Assembly: GCA_028023455.1 (NCBI GenBank)
Contig: JAQFVV010006274.1
Span: forward strand, 1,922,001 to 1,986,000
Direction of reading: 5' to 3'
DNA length: 64,000 bases
DNA from: Epiperipatus broadwayi
Taxonomy: Eukaryota > Onychophora > Udeonychophora > Euonychophora > Peripatidae
Part shown: one piece after another, positions 47,394 through 58,099 of the stretch
Layout of the letters: each line of letters begins with the position of its first letter
How positions within the stretch are numbered: the stretch's first letter is position 1
Program-made: the position numbers and the translations under genes
Notes under the pieces: model-generated
The model's database searches: none
Told to the model about the DNA's origin: nothing
The model's input: only the letters and a program-made list of their open reading frames with translations

Positions 47394-48951
47394 CTTTTAA
47401 GAGTGCGGAAAGGCAGTATTTCGAGGATCATGTGAAAAGTAACGTTTGCGCGAGAATTCGTCTATGACAAGTTAGTTACTTTTGATATATATATGCACAA
47501 ACAAAAAAAATCCAGCGTTTGATTATTAGTAATTACTTGTCCAAAAAAGAAAATTAGTCAGGTATTATTTTAACGTTTGCGCGAGAATTCGTCCGTGACA
47601 AGTTACTTTTGATATATATATATATACGCACAAACAAAAACAACCCACTGTCTGATTATTAGTAATTACTTGTCCAAAAAAGAAAGAAAATTAGTCGGGC
47701 TTTTTTTTTTTTTTACATTTACTATTTAAATAAGATTTGTTTTTATTTCTACACACTAACAAAAACAACCCAGTTTCTGATTAATTACTGTCCAAAAAAA
47801 AAAAGAAAGCCAATTAGTCGGGGTTTGATTTTTAAATGTAGTATTTGAATTATGGTACTTTTTACATCTACACAATATTTACAAAAAAAAAAAAAACACT
47901 TTCTGAATAATTACTGTCCAAAAGAAACACAAATTAGTTGGCTATCATTTTAAATGTAGTATTTAAATAACGGTACCTTTTTATATAGACACTCTAACAA
48001 AAAGAACCCACTTTCTGATTCATTACTGTCCAAAAAAAAAAACCAAATTAGTTGGGTATCATTTTTCAATTGAGTCTTTCAATGACGGTCCTTTTTAGAT
48101 ATACACTAACAAAAAGAACCCACTTTCTGATTAATTACTGTGCCAAAAAAAAAGCAAATTAGTTGAGTATCATTTTAAAATTGTAGTGTGAATTTTTTAA
48201 ATGTTGTGGGTAAATTGAATGATGTAGAATTGCGTATTATTTTCCATTGAAAAAAAGACCATAATTTTATATATATATACACACAAAGAAAATAAAACCC
48301 ATTTTCTGATTAATTACTATCAATACCCAAAAAAAAGTTATTCGCGGATATCATTTTTAAATTTATTATTTAAATAATATTACGGCTTTTGATATCTACA
48401 CACTAACAAAAACAATCCACTTTCTGATTCATTACTGTCCAAAAAAAAATGCAACGTAGTCGGGTATCATTTTGAAATGTAGTATTTAAAGAACATTACT
48501 TTTTATATATACACACTAACAAAAAGAACCACTTTCCGATTAATTACTGTACCAAAAAAAAAGCAAATTAGTTGGGTATCACTTGTAAATTTAGCGTGAA
48601 TGTAGCAATTTTGTGTAAATTGACAAAAAAAAATGTATAATTGCGTCGATTTCAAAAATCCCGTAACTGTTGACAGATACAAACAAAAACAACCCATTTT
48701 ATTTTTAAGAATTACTGTCCTAAAAATGTCAATTATTCGGGTATCATTTTTAAATTTAATGTGAATTTCTAAAAAAAAAAATTTTAAATAGTAATATTAT
48801 TTACTATTAGCTCCTCTAATTTCCTATTACAAAAACTAAAAAAGCCGATATTTATATAGATAGAATCACAGGCCTTGAATCGTAATATGTAGGTATTTTT
48901 GATTAGCATCAATGCCATCAAACAGCTGGCATGAGGGAATAGAAAATAACC
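47394..48951 (-). mobile_element. TIR transposon with internal minisatellite, copy C (left-truncated)
   Basis: Same orientation as copy B. The right tip GGGAATAGAAAATAACC ends at 48951 and is preceded by the GATTAGCATCAATGCCATCA subterminal block. The left part corresponding to 22188-22660 of copy B is missing, and the sequence starts inside the element with AGAGTGCGG(A)AAGGCAGTAT. The sequence to the right does not continue the 469-bp repeat, so simple insertion does not explain both sides: a deletion or rearrangement is likely. Confidence 0.85.
47430..48720 (-). repeat. about 113-bp array in copy C
   Basis: Ten boxes of the CTGATTAATTACTGTCC type lie near 47515, 47655, 47775, 47900, 48015, 48125, 48305, 48425, 48540 and 48700. 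The 180-bp long unit between 48125 and 48305 is in the same place as in copy B. The first unit is duplicated: AACGTTTGCGCGAGAATTCG and TGACAAGTTA occur at 47439 and again at 47571. Confidence 0.85.
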
Positions 48952-49379
48952 AAAAATAGAAAGAAAATAACCATAGATTTCAAAAAATTGAGAAATAAAA
49001 TTACCTTTATGTAGAATAAATTGATATCGCTTCTCTCTGAGATCAATTAGTTGCTTTTTTTAGGGAAAAAACAAACGGTTATTATAATAAAAAAAATTTG
49101 ATTTCTATTATTGTAAACATTATTTACAACAAACATTTGTATAAATAAAGTAGAAAAAATATGACTATAAATTGCAAAATAATGGAGAAATAAAATTACT
49201 TTTGTTTAGAATAAACCATACAGCTTCTTACTGGGATCAGTTAGTTCCTTTTTTTAAGAAAAGAATGATCAGTTATTATTGTAAATACATTTTATTTTTA
49301 TTATTGTAAGCATAATATTACTTACTTTTGGATTATAATGGTGTGAGATACTGCTAAACCTCAAAAAAGTGTCATACAA
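48952..49379 (+). other. intron sequence, imperfect local duplication
   Basis: Two related segments (about 48970-49110 and 49150-49310) share AATGGAGAAATAAAATTAC-like, GAATAAA and GATCA(A)TTAGTT boxes. No known family was assigned. Confidence 0.4.
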
Positions 49380-49387
49380 CTTATTCT

Positions 49388-52162
49388 GGTACTGTGGTAT
49401 TAGAGCTGCGACATGAAGAATTATAATTGTTTAATCATTAAATTAATTAGGTTATTAAATCAAAAACGTATTTTAAAATCTACTTTAAAAAAAAAAAAAA
49501 ACTTAAAAAAAAAAAATACGAAAAGCACTAATGTGAAGATTAGTTAAAATGCTTGTTTAAATCAAATTGAGTGTGTGTTTGCACGTGCATATTCTGCACT
49601 ATCTATTTTAATACATTGTACAGGCTTACACCTGCATTTATATATGTAATATATGCGGGATTCGAACTCAGACTTTCACACTACCTACAACTCTCAGTGC
49701 CATCTTATATTGCTGGCTCACCTGATCACACATGTTGAAAAGATAAATAATCACCAATGAACGTATTTTGTGTTAAACCAGCACTCATTAAAGTATGAAG
49801 ATTGTTTATCTTAATATAAAGCTGAGTAATCTGGACCAACTGATGAATGCTGGTTTAGCATGAAATACGTTTATTGGTGATTATTTATCTTTTCAACATG
49901 TGTGTGATCAGGTGAGTCAGCAATATAAAATGGAACTAAGAGTTGTAGGTTGTGTGAAAGTCTGAGTTCAAATCCCGCATATACTACTGTAATGGATGTT
50001 TAAGACACCATTACAAAAATTATACTTTTATAGGGGTAAAGAAAAGAAAATAGATTTTTATTTAAGATTTCATTTGTAAAACTTGATTAAAAGTTTTTTT
50101 TAATGCTTGTACTAATATATATGTATGTGCGTGGGAATTATATTTTAATAGCGCAGTTATATTTGGTTTTTAATTTTGATTTAAAAAGAAAAAAGAAAAC
50201 TAAGATTACTTTTTTGTTAAATTTATGTAAAAGTAAAGTGTACAAATAGATTGCTTTTCAGATTTGGGGATTTAGATTGATAAGGCTAATTAAAAAAAAA
50301 CAAAAAGAAAATAATTTTTCATTAGTTAATTCCTAGATCTGTAACGGGCAATTTATTTCGTTAATTAGATAACTATTGTTATTTACATCGAGAATTTTTA
50401 AATTTTAATTAAAAAAGAAAAAGTTTGGTAATTGGTTTAAGAGATATGATTCAGATATAACAGGCTGAATCAGGATTGGATTATCTTGGACTAGCTTTCA
50501 ATACTGGCATCAGCTAGAATACTTGCACCAGCGCAAAGAGACAGACACCAACTCTGACAGGAGAATTGCACGATTCCTGCCAAAAATACTTGGAAAGAAC
50601 GATTGCTGCATATTCTGAAAGCTGATCCAGTAATTATTCTACCTAGAATGAACATTAAACCTACAGCAAGAATATTTTCTTTACCATGATGTGCTAAGCT
50701 TCTCGCCAGGACAGGTTCGGACGTCCTGTGTCTCCATTAACTGCCTACAATGCCATAAGAACCGGCACCAAAGAAACCACTAACCAGCTCGCCCAAGCCT
50801 ACCGTCAGTGAATCCAGAGCAACGGACTAACCTAAGAAGTCTAGTGCACTAGCATTGAAATAAATTATTAAGGTACCTTACATTTTTTGCAATTTAAATA
50901 ATGTTATCTTAGATTTGTTCCCTTTTTAAATATAAATTTTTTTTTTAAAGTTATATCTTATGTAATTCAATTTCTTTGTGCTTGATTTTTTTTTTTTTTT
51001 TTTAACGAGTGCTCGTTTCAAACCTATTACTGTCCATTCTATTTAAGTCTTAGTAAGTAAGATAGTAGTTTATTTATAATCTCACATTCCTTTTTTTATA
51101 GAAAGCAGTCTGGATATTACAGACTATTTTAATTGACTTCTGGCTCGTGACCCATTTTATTATTAGTTCTCCTTATGTCATGAAACTTTATTTATAATAG
51201 TCCTTAGCTTTATTTCTTCAAGCTTCCAATTCGTTTATTAGGGGCACGTACGATCATTTTAACCCTCTCAATAGGTAGATCGTGAGCTCCTAGCCTGTCT
51301 CACTCAGAGGGAGGTCAATCGATTGAAAGTAGTAACTTTCAACACTCTTTTTATTATTATTAATGTTTTGGAAGCTACTTTCGCATTTCTTCGGTTTTGA
51401 CATAAGCTTATATAAATCTCAAATACGGAGATTCAACCTTTTCTAACTATGGGTTATAAGCAGGAAGCTAACCTCCCTTTTCCTATGTGAGATCACAGAA
51501 TACTTACTAATACTTCTGCTACTGTCAGTATTTTGCACTCTTTCACGCACGGGAAATCGCTCTCAAAGCCATATAAATATTTTAGTTCAATTTTGACGAA
51601 TGTACGTGTAGTACATATTTTAAGTGTGCTTTCAAGATTATTATTTAGATTTATGTTTATTTAATCATACTTTTAATAAAATTATTTATTTATTCATTTA
51701 CTTAGTTGATTTTGTTTTCTGTTGCTACCTTTCCAACTCACTGAACAAAACATAGATCTCATTTGCTTGATTGAGCTAGTCCGGCGCATTCGATTCACAT
51801 ATCCTGTAACCCCTTAAAAATAAATGTCTAGTTCCAAATTTCGGACTAGTGGTGCCCTGGCGGTCAGTTTATGCGAGTCTAAAGCTTTTGTCCGGTATAC
51901 TACATATATATATAAATGCAGGTGTAAGCCTGTACAGTGTATTAAAATAGATTATGCAGAATATGCATGTGCAAACACACACTCAATTTGATTTAAACAT
52001 GCATTTTAACTATTCTTCACATTAATGTTTTTCTTTTTTTGTTTTGTTAAATTTTTTTTTTTAAATATAGATTTTAAAATATGTTTTTGATTTAATAACC
52101 TAATTAATTTAATGATTAAACGATTAGAATTCTTCATGTCGCAGCTCTAATACCACAGTACC
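49388..52162. mobile_element. fold-back element FB3 with perfect 8-bp target duplication
   Basis: The tips GGTACTGTGGTATTAGAGCT (49388) and its complement (ending 52162) are flanked on both sides by CTTATTCT (49380-49387 and 52163-52170). The element is an almost complete palindrome. The left arm runs from 49388 to about 49800. The right arm runs from about 49840 to 49987 and, after a 1.9-kb insertion, from 51904 to 52162. Without the insertion it is about 867 bp. Each arm contains a tRNA-like stretch (GTGAAAGTCTGAGTTC(G/A)AATCCCGC) resembling a polymerase III B-box. There is no coding capacity. The 8-bp duplication points to a hAT-like transposase acting in trans. Confidence 0.9.
49988..51895 (+). 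mobile_element. 1.9-kb insertion in FB3 flanked by TATACTAC
   Basis: The right arm of FB3 is split exactly between two copies of TATACTAC (49980-49987 and 51896-51903), so the borders are well defined. The insertion starts TGTAATGG, which pairs with CCATTACA 12 bases later to form a hairpin, and ends CTTTTGTCCGG. Composition is less A+T-rich than the flanks. Near the right end, TGGTGCCCTGGCGG resembles a tRNA primer-binding site as in BEL/Pao-like elements, so this could be a long LTR with a short piece of internal sequence. Without TG/CA ends or coding this stays uncertain. Confidence 0.7.
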
Positions 52163-52359
52163 CTTATTCTATATGGGCAAAATTTAAAATTAATTGGATT
52201 TTTTGCACAGTACAGATACCCCTAGAAAAGTATTGACAAAGACACCTGTTTAATTTATAGAATTATATAAAATTAAGGCTATGAATTTTTCTAGTCATAT
52301 CAAATACCATTTGTAGCAGTTGAGGGTTAAAATTTATGAAATTTGAATTAAATATTGGA

Positions 52360-52910
52360 AGTAATACAAAACAAATAGTGATGATCAGACAGAAAAGATT
52401 TTTAGAGTGGTTAATGATTTATAGAAAATGCTTTAATGTTGAATATAGCAATTAAAAATATCAGACTGAGAAATGCAAATGTGAACAAGCATTTAATAAG
52501 ATTGTTCATTTACATTTAGAAGATAATGTCTTTTTAAGTGTTTTATTTACAGTGTGACTTTATATGGAGCTGAGAATTGAGCACCTAGAAAAAGAAATGC
52601 TAAAAAAAATAAGAGGATTTTAAATTGTGGATTTGATCTAGAATATAAAAAATAATTTTAAACAGTAGAATATACAATGTTGAAGTGTTAAATTTAAGAG
52701 AATAAATCAAAAGCAATTGATTATTAATTGAAAAAAATATAAAGCAGAAAAGGAATTGTCACCAACTAAATTTGTTGATTGAGGAATTATAAAGAATTTG
52801 TGGCCAATAAGAAGAGAATTGGAGAAAAAAGTTGATTGATGGTCTAAAAGAAAAAAGTTATTATGAATCTTGATGTTACTGAGGCCTAAAGAGGGTTGTG
52901 ACTTAATAAT
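52360..52910 (+). pseudogene. LINE 3' fragment of a second tail type, heavily decayed
   Basis: The + strand gives TLYGAENWAP (about 52557), FKLWI followed by SRI and KIILNSRIYNVEVLNLRE, with stops between. This fits the LYG(S/A)E.WT...FE.W..RR..KI.W...V.NEEVL tail of many LINE ORF2 proteins. It is distinct from the RTE-like tail at 44.4 and 58 kb. Upstream, an LRNANVNKHLI segment fits the RI..A...F block. The reverse transcriptase core is absent. Confidence 0.65.
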
Positions 52911-54059
52911 GAAACCAATATTATATATACAGTTAAAATGTTTTTTTACCTGCTAAAGTCAATGTTACATTTAATTTTATCTTTGTGTTTTTCATTTTAT
53001 ATGCTTATAACTCTGATCAACAAATATAAAATGGTCTTTGATTTCATGCAGAATTTGAGATTCATTTAACATGAGAAAGAGAAAAAAAGAAATATTTGCT
53101 AGGTTCACTATTTGTAGCAAAATATTAACATAAGATATGATTTTTGAATTTAAATAAAAAGAGAATAAGAATTCCAACAATACTGATTACAGCTAAGCTT
53201 ATTGTGATTGGTAATAATTAATTCTTATTTCTGTTTGATTGATTAATTGATCGACAATTGAGTTGCTTTTTTTTTACAATTACATTTCAATTTCTGAGAA
53301 TATTGGTTATTAGAGATATGTGTGTTTTCTGGTGGCTTCCTTCAAGTTGATAAGCAGATTATTTAAAACTCATTTTGTTTTCTTAAACTTGATTTAAAAT
53401 ATTTTTTTATTTAATTTAAATTTTTTTCTCGTTTAAAATACTGTTTTAAAAGAAAACCTAATATACAATTTAAACTGCTCTTGCTAGTTGAAATTTATGC
53501 ATAGGCTATTTAAAAATCTGATTGAATTGATTCATTTTAAAATAATAAAGATCCTAAACATCAAAACATTAAATAAGTTATCAAATATATATATAATCTC
53601 CACTTCAGTTCTTATTGCTTCATTTCAAATCATAATTCTATCAAAAGAAAGTGCAAATGAGTAATAATAAAATCTGATAAGATGTGTGTATATGCACACA
53701 TTCATAAAAACAATAATTATTAAAATATTATAAATCCAATTTTGTTTTGATATAAGCATTGAAATGGTTTATATAGAAAATTTTAGAAAGTTTGTAGAAT
53801 TGCTGAACTTAAAACAATATGTTCTATTTTGTAAAGAAATGGAAATTAGTAGTTTCTCTGCTTGTCTTTTTTTGTTGTTTTATTTTTGAGATATATTTAC
53901 AAATAAAAATAGTCAATAATTTTTTCATTCGTGGAATCATTTTTGTGGATGTTTTTTGCATTATTATACTTTACAACTTCTCTCTTAGCACTTTAAAGCA
54001 TTTTGTAAATCATATATCCTAAGTTTGTGTATAAAGATCAATTGAGACGATATTTTTTC
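52911..54059 (+). other. intron sequence, nothing recognised
   Basis: A+T-rich with T-rich open stretches that encode only low-complexity hydrophobic residues. Confidence 0.5.
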
Positions 54060-54540
54060 ATAAAATGGCTATATTTTTTGATTTGTGTTTCACCAAGACA
54101 GACTGACAAGCAATTGTTTTGTTTTCTAATATAACCACTACTTAGTTTAGTTAGCAAGCTGATCTGTAAGATCTTCTGTTTAAACAAGATACTCTGCAAC
54201 CTGACTTCTCCCCATCTTGTCAGCACACCAGCAGCCTGTCAGGGAAAGCCTCTTAGTTATAAGTAGAATTAGCTTGGCCGTAGTTGTTCTTGTAAGACAA
54301 GACTCAGATCTTCCAATGGAAAGTTGACCACACCTGTTTTGTCCAGCTGTGTTGAAGGCTCCAGTTGCCCTCGTTCTCTATGCCACATTGAAATTTGATT
54401 CCTCGTGTTGCCTAGTTTAATCATACATACATTTCTGACAGTGTTTCTCTCAGAGTTAAAACAAAGTTTGTAGAGGTCATCTTTCACTCAACTGAAGCTT
54501 TCTTTTAGCAAAAACCCAGGGCATCTCCTGGTGAAAGTTT
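54060..54540 (-). other. GC-richer block with protein-like minus-strand frame
   Basis: Composition is clearly richer in G+C than the flanks. The minus strand 54487-54269 reads MKDDLYKLCFNSERNTVRNV, then WHRERGQLEPSTQLDK and VNFPLEDLSLVLQEQL, which looks like ordinary protein rather than A+T-rich noise. After a stop, 54226-54038 continues as another short frame. I cannot place it in a family, and no splice sites frame it. It may be a transposon gene or a processed-gene fragment. Confidence 0.4.
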
Positions 54541-55239
54541 TTGTTTTCACAAACTCTAGAGATAATGCTCTCTTTTCTCTAGAAAGTTTTTAAAAGATAA
54601 ATGCGACATTTTATTTTAAAAACAGTGGTCGAATTGCGGGATAATTTCTTGTATATTTTTTAAATATTAAATTAATAGTAATAAAAATCACATTGAAAGT
54701 TTTAATTAAATACCCATACAAGCTTTATCCGTATATGAAGTCTTTAAATACGTTGAGTTAATAATTTTCTATGTAACTGTAAAAAAATTTAAAAATAAGT
54801 TGTATTTTTAATAATGTAGTGTTAATGTATATATATGCTATTGAAAGGGGACGACGACGACAATCTGATATTAGCTAATAAATGTATGACGTATTTTATC
54901 TTTAGAATTCTTGCTACTCTACAGTAATTTGTTAGGTAGCGCTTGTTATTCATTACATATGCACTCTTATTTATATGTGCCTTCACTTATTGTTAAAAAT
55001 TATTAATTTATTTAAAATATATTGAAAAACTTTCTGTTGTAGCATTTTTTCCCTTTATAAATATATTATTTTAAATTACAGATAGCTTTATGTATTTATA
55101 TATATGTGCGGGTGTGATCTAGAAAATTAAGGGATTTAGTACTAATCACAAACACATTTTGCTATTTTTTAGAAATCTATGATACCACAACAACTTATTT
55201 TCCATTATAAACATATATTTCATTATATACACATTTATT
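54541..55239 (+). other. intron sequence, nothing recognised
   Basis: A+T-rich. A GGGGACGACGACGAC stretch at 54847 is the only oddity. Confidence 0.5.
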
Positions 55240-55320
55240 TTAAATCTGTGTAATGCATTGATAATACATTCGCCTGATATTTCCACGACTTGGGTTTGAA
55301 TCCTAACCTGTTAAAAAAAA
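55240..55320 (+). mobile_element. tRNA-like SINE head
   Basis: ATGCATTGATAATACATTCG resembles a degenerate A-box region, and CTTGGGTTTGAATCCTAACC contains a near-perfect B-box (GGTTTGAATCC). The separation is about 30 bases. It is followed by an A-run. It is too altered for a functional tRNA and is best read as the remnant of a tRNA-derived SINE. Confidence 0.55.
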
Positions 55321-56600
55321 TTCTAGCTCTAGTCACATTTAATGTTTTTCTTTTAGGTAGCTGTCCTATTGCTAACCAAATACTGATCAGTAAATAGATA
55401 TGTTAGAAAATAAAATAAGAATGGAGAAACTCAAATTCTCACTAACCTCATTGGAAAGCCTAGTGAGTATTGCAATCTTTATTATTACTTTATGAAGGGC
55501 TTGTTGAGTAAGCATATAAATTGTAGTGGGATATTTACAAACCATATTTATCTATAACTTTACATACTAGTATTTTTTTTCTAAACAATTTTTGCATCAT
55601 CTTTGTTAAATTGTTTACCAAATAATGATTCTGAACACCAAAGTGGTTCTCTCCAAGTTATCTGTGTTTTTTAGATTAATGCAGATAAGTGTAAAATTTT
55701 CCTGAACCAAAAGTATGAATATTAAGATATAAATATATAATATTGTAATAATTTGGACTCCCTACCAAATGATAAAAATTATTAAATAATAATTTTAAAA
55801 ATTGAAATAATTTAAACCTGGATGTATGTGTGGAATGTGTTCTGTACTGGGGAATATACAGAAAATGAAAAATATTTCTGTTTTTGTTGATTCATTGATA
55901 ACAGCATCATCAAAAAGTGCTTGCTTTATTTAATATTAAAATTGGGACCACTCCACCAAGAAAATTGTCTTACAATTTAATAAACTTTAAGCGATTTTAT
56001 TGTAGCAATTTTTATTGATTATAATTAAAATTTTGTAAAAACTGTCAAACAAATAAAATTTTAAAATATTGATATTAAGTTTTATTTTCTTCATATTAAG
56101 AAGTCATGAACATTGAATTAAAATAAAGAAGTTTCCCATATTAAAAAATGGATTTGTGTAATCATTCCTAAGTTTATTATATCAATTCTAATGCTTTAAA
56201 ATTAAATTCAGAATGTTCAAAGAAAGAACAAAACTTGCATGCATCCTCCTCAAAACAATGGCAACTTATGGAATATTATATGAGTCATGACACTAAAAGA
56301 AAAGCACTTATAGACTCAGATTATTTGACAAATAATAGATTAGAATACTTCATGGTTAAAGTAATAATTGCATTAAAATTTAACTCGCATTCTAAACATA
56401 TTAGTAAAAATATTCATTAAAAGGAATTGCTACTTATACTAAATTTTAACACATATTAAACACTAAAATTGCAATTTGGAATTGGGGTTGCAAAGGAAAC
56501 TTAAATAATAAATTTATAATTTTATATTTGCTTCAATTTTGTGTATAGGGAAGTCATTATTTATATATTTGTAATAGCGTTTTGTTTTTTTTTATCATAG
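55321..56600 (+). other. end of the large intron, nothing recognised
   Basis: A+T-rich, ending in a long T-rich tract and the acceptor ATCATAG. Confidence 0.5.
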
Positions 56601-56702
56601 AGTTCGAGATTGCCAGGTGCTGCTTCTAGCAGGAAAAACTAAAGGCTGTTCAATTCCACCTCCTTATCTTGATGACTATGGTGAAACTGATCAGGGATTA
56701 AG
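56601..56702 (+). CDS. UBR1/UBR2-type E3 ubiquitin ligase, next C-terminal exon
   Basis: A 102-nt exon that, after the split arginine codon, encodes VRDCQVLLLAGKTKG, CSI and PPPYLDDYGETDQGLR. The motif (C/S)xPPPYLDDYGETDQGLRRG is among the most conserved stretches of UBR1/UBR2-type N-recognins and lies close to the C-terminus, so it is near the end of the gene. The acceptor is the T-rich tract plus ATCATAG (56594-56600). The donor is AAG|GTAAAA at 56702/56703. Both borders are phase 2, fitting the exon at 1234-1404. The protein would need only about 45-50 more residues in the family (starting RGNPLHLC or similar), and these were not found before 64000. Confidence 0.96.
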
Positions 56703-57064
56703 GTAAAAAGTTTATTCATTTATTTACAGTTTACAAAACTATGGTAATCTTTTTTATTATTATTATTTAAGGATTTTCTTCTATAAATTTCTGTCTTATC
56801 TTTAAATTAGAATTCCCATAGCATTTATAGTACATTTTCATTTAATTTGTTTTTTCAAAAAATTAAGTCATTCTTTACCTTAATTAGTTTTGAAAGTATA
56901 TCATGAGAAAAAATGAATATTTTTTTGCTATCACAATGATTAACAATTAATGAATATAAATATTAATTTATATATGTTTTTGTAGTGTAATAAAAGTTTT
57001 AAATAGTTTATTTTTACATAAATTTTATACATATAAAATAAATATTAAAATAAAAAGTTTACAT

Positions 57065-57795
57065 GCCAATTATCGTTTTCAACCATTATCAGTTCACTGC
57101 CTGATGAAAGTGTTTGAATTTAATCCAGATTGTCCAATCCATAGCTTTTTTCTCCATTTTATTTCATCAAATTTACTTATCTTGTCCATCTATTTTATTA
57201 ATGGTCTCTTTCCCTTTTATAGTCTCTTGGGATCCAGCTCATTACTTTAAATTATCCAACTATTATCATCTTTTCTAATTTTATTCAATCTCTTTCATTC
57301 TTTCAATAATATCAATTTGTTCTTTCATTCATGTATTTTAACTGTGCAGTCTGAAATCTTTGTATTGCTATTTTATTAAAGCATCTGAATCAGATACATT
57401 TATAAATTTTGATAAAAAAACATTTATTAAAAAAATTTTCAAACTCTTACATTTTTTTAAAAAAAATGTTGATCTATCAAAAGTTTTCCATTCAAATTTA
57501 ATTTTAAAAATAATTTTATTCTTTATATTTTTCATTTGCATTAATAATTTAATCAAGATATTTGTAGTTGTTGTCTTACTTCTTTTAATTCATTTCTATC
57601 ACTTATTTTGTTTTTATATTTAGAGAAGTCATTGATCATTAATTAGTCTTTAGCATTTATCTTTAGTCTTACGTTTTTGCTTTTTTCTGATAGCTCTATA
57701 ATATTTTCTGAAAATCAGACACATTATTTGAAAAAAATAACTAAATCATCTGCAAAATTTAGATGACTTGTGTAATTTTCATTTTAATTGGAAAA
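57065..57795 (-). pseudogene. RTE-like LINE 3' fragment, older copy
   Basis: The same nucleotide blocks as in 57905-58690 recur in the same order but with more changes: TCAACCATTATCAGTTCACT at the 3' end, TTTTATAGTCTCTTGGGATC, GTATTGCTATTTTATTAAA, and ATCATCTGCAAAATTTAGAT at the 5' side. On the minus strand this is the ORF2 tail of the RTE-like family. It lies only about 110 bp from the next copy and in the same orientation. Confidence 0.8.
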
Positions 57796-58099
57796 ATATT
57801 TAAATATAGAAGAATTAAAACTTAATGGGTAGATGAGAATAAATGAATTTAAAATTTAAGCAAAATTAGTCAAAAGCAATGATATTTTTAATAACTTTTT
57901 TAAAATATATATATATCAATCATCATTATCAACCATTATCATTCCACTGCAGGATGAAGGTCTCTTCAAGTTCAATCCATATTCTCCAATCTTTACCTTC
58001 TCTTCTCCACATCACTGCTGCACACTTACTTATTTCATCCATCCATCTCACATGGTCTCTTTCTGAGTCTTTTACAATCTCTTGGAATTCAGTTTAAGA

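Larger units (their letters stand above)
1405..56600 (+). other. 55.2-kb intron of the UBR gene
   Basis: The intron runs from donor GTGAGA at 1405 to acceptor TTTATCATAG ending at 56600. The reading frame joins perfectly: AG from the first exon plus A from the second gives the arginine that precedes VRDCQVLLLAGKTKG. That is the same order of residues as in a continuous UBR1/UBR2 protein, so no coding exon is missing between them. All elements listed between these coordinates are therefore intronic insertions. No other host exon with plausible splice sites was recognised inside. Confidence 0.93.

Noticed and set aside
57360-57623. 87-residue + strand open frame
   Set aside because: It is a hydrophobic low-complexity reading of the complementary strand of the older RTE-like fragment.
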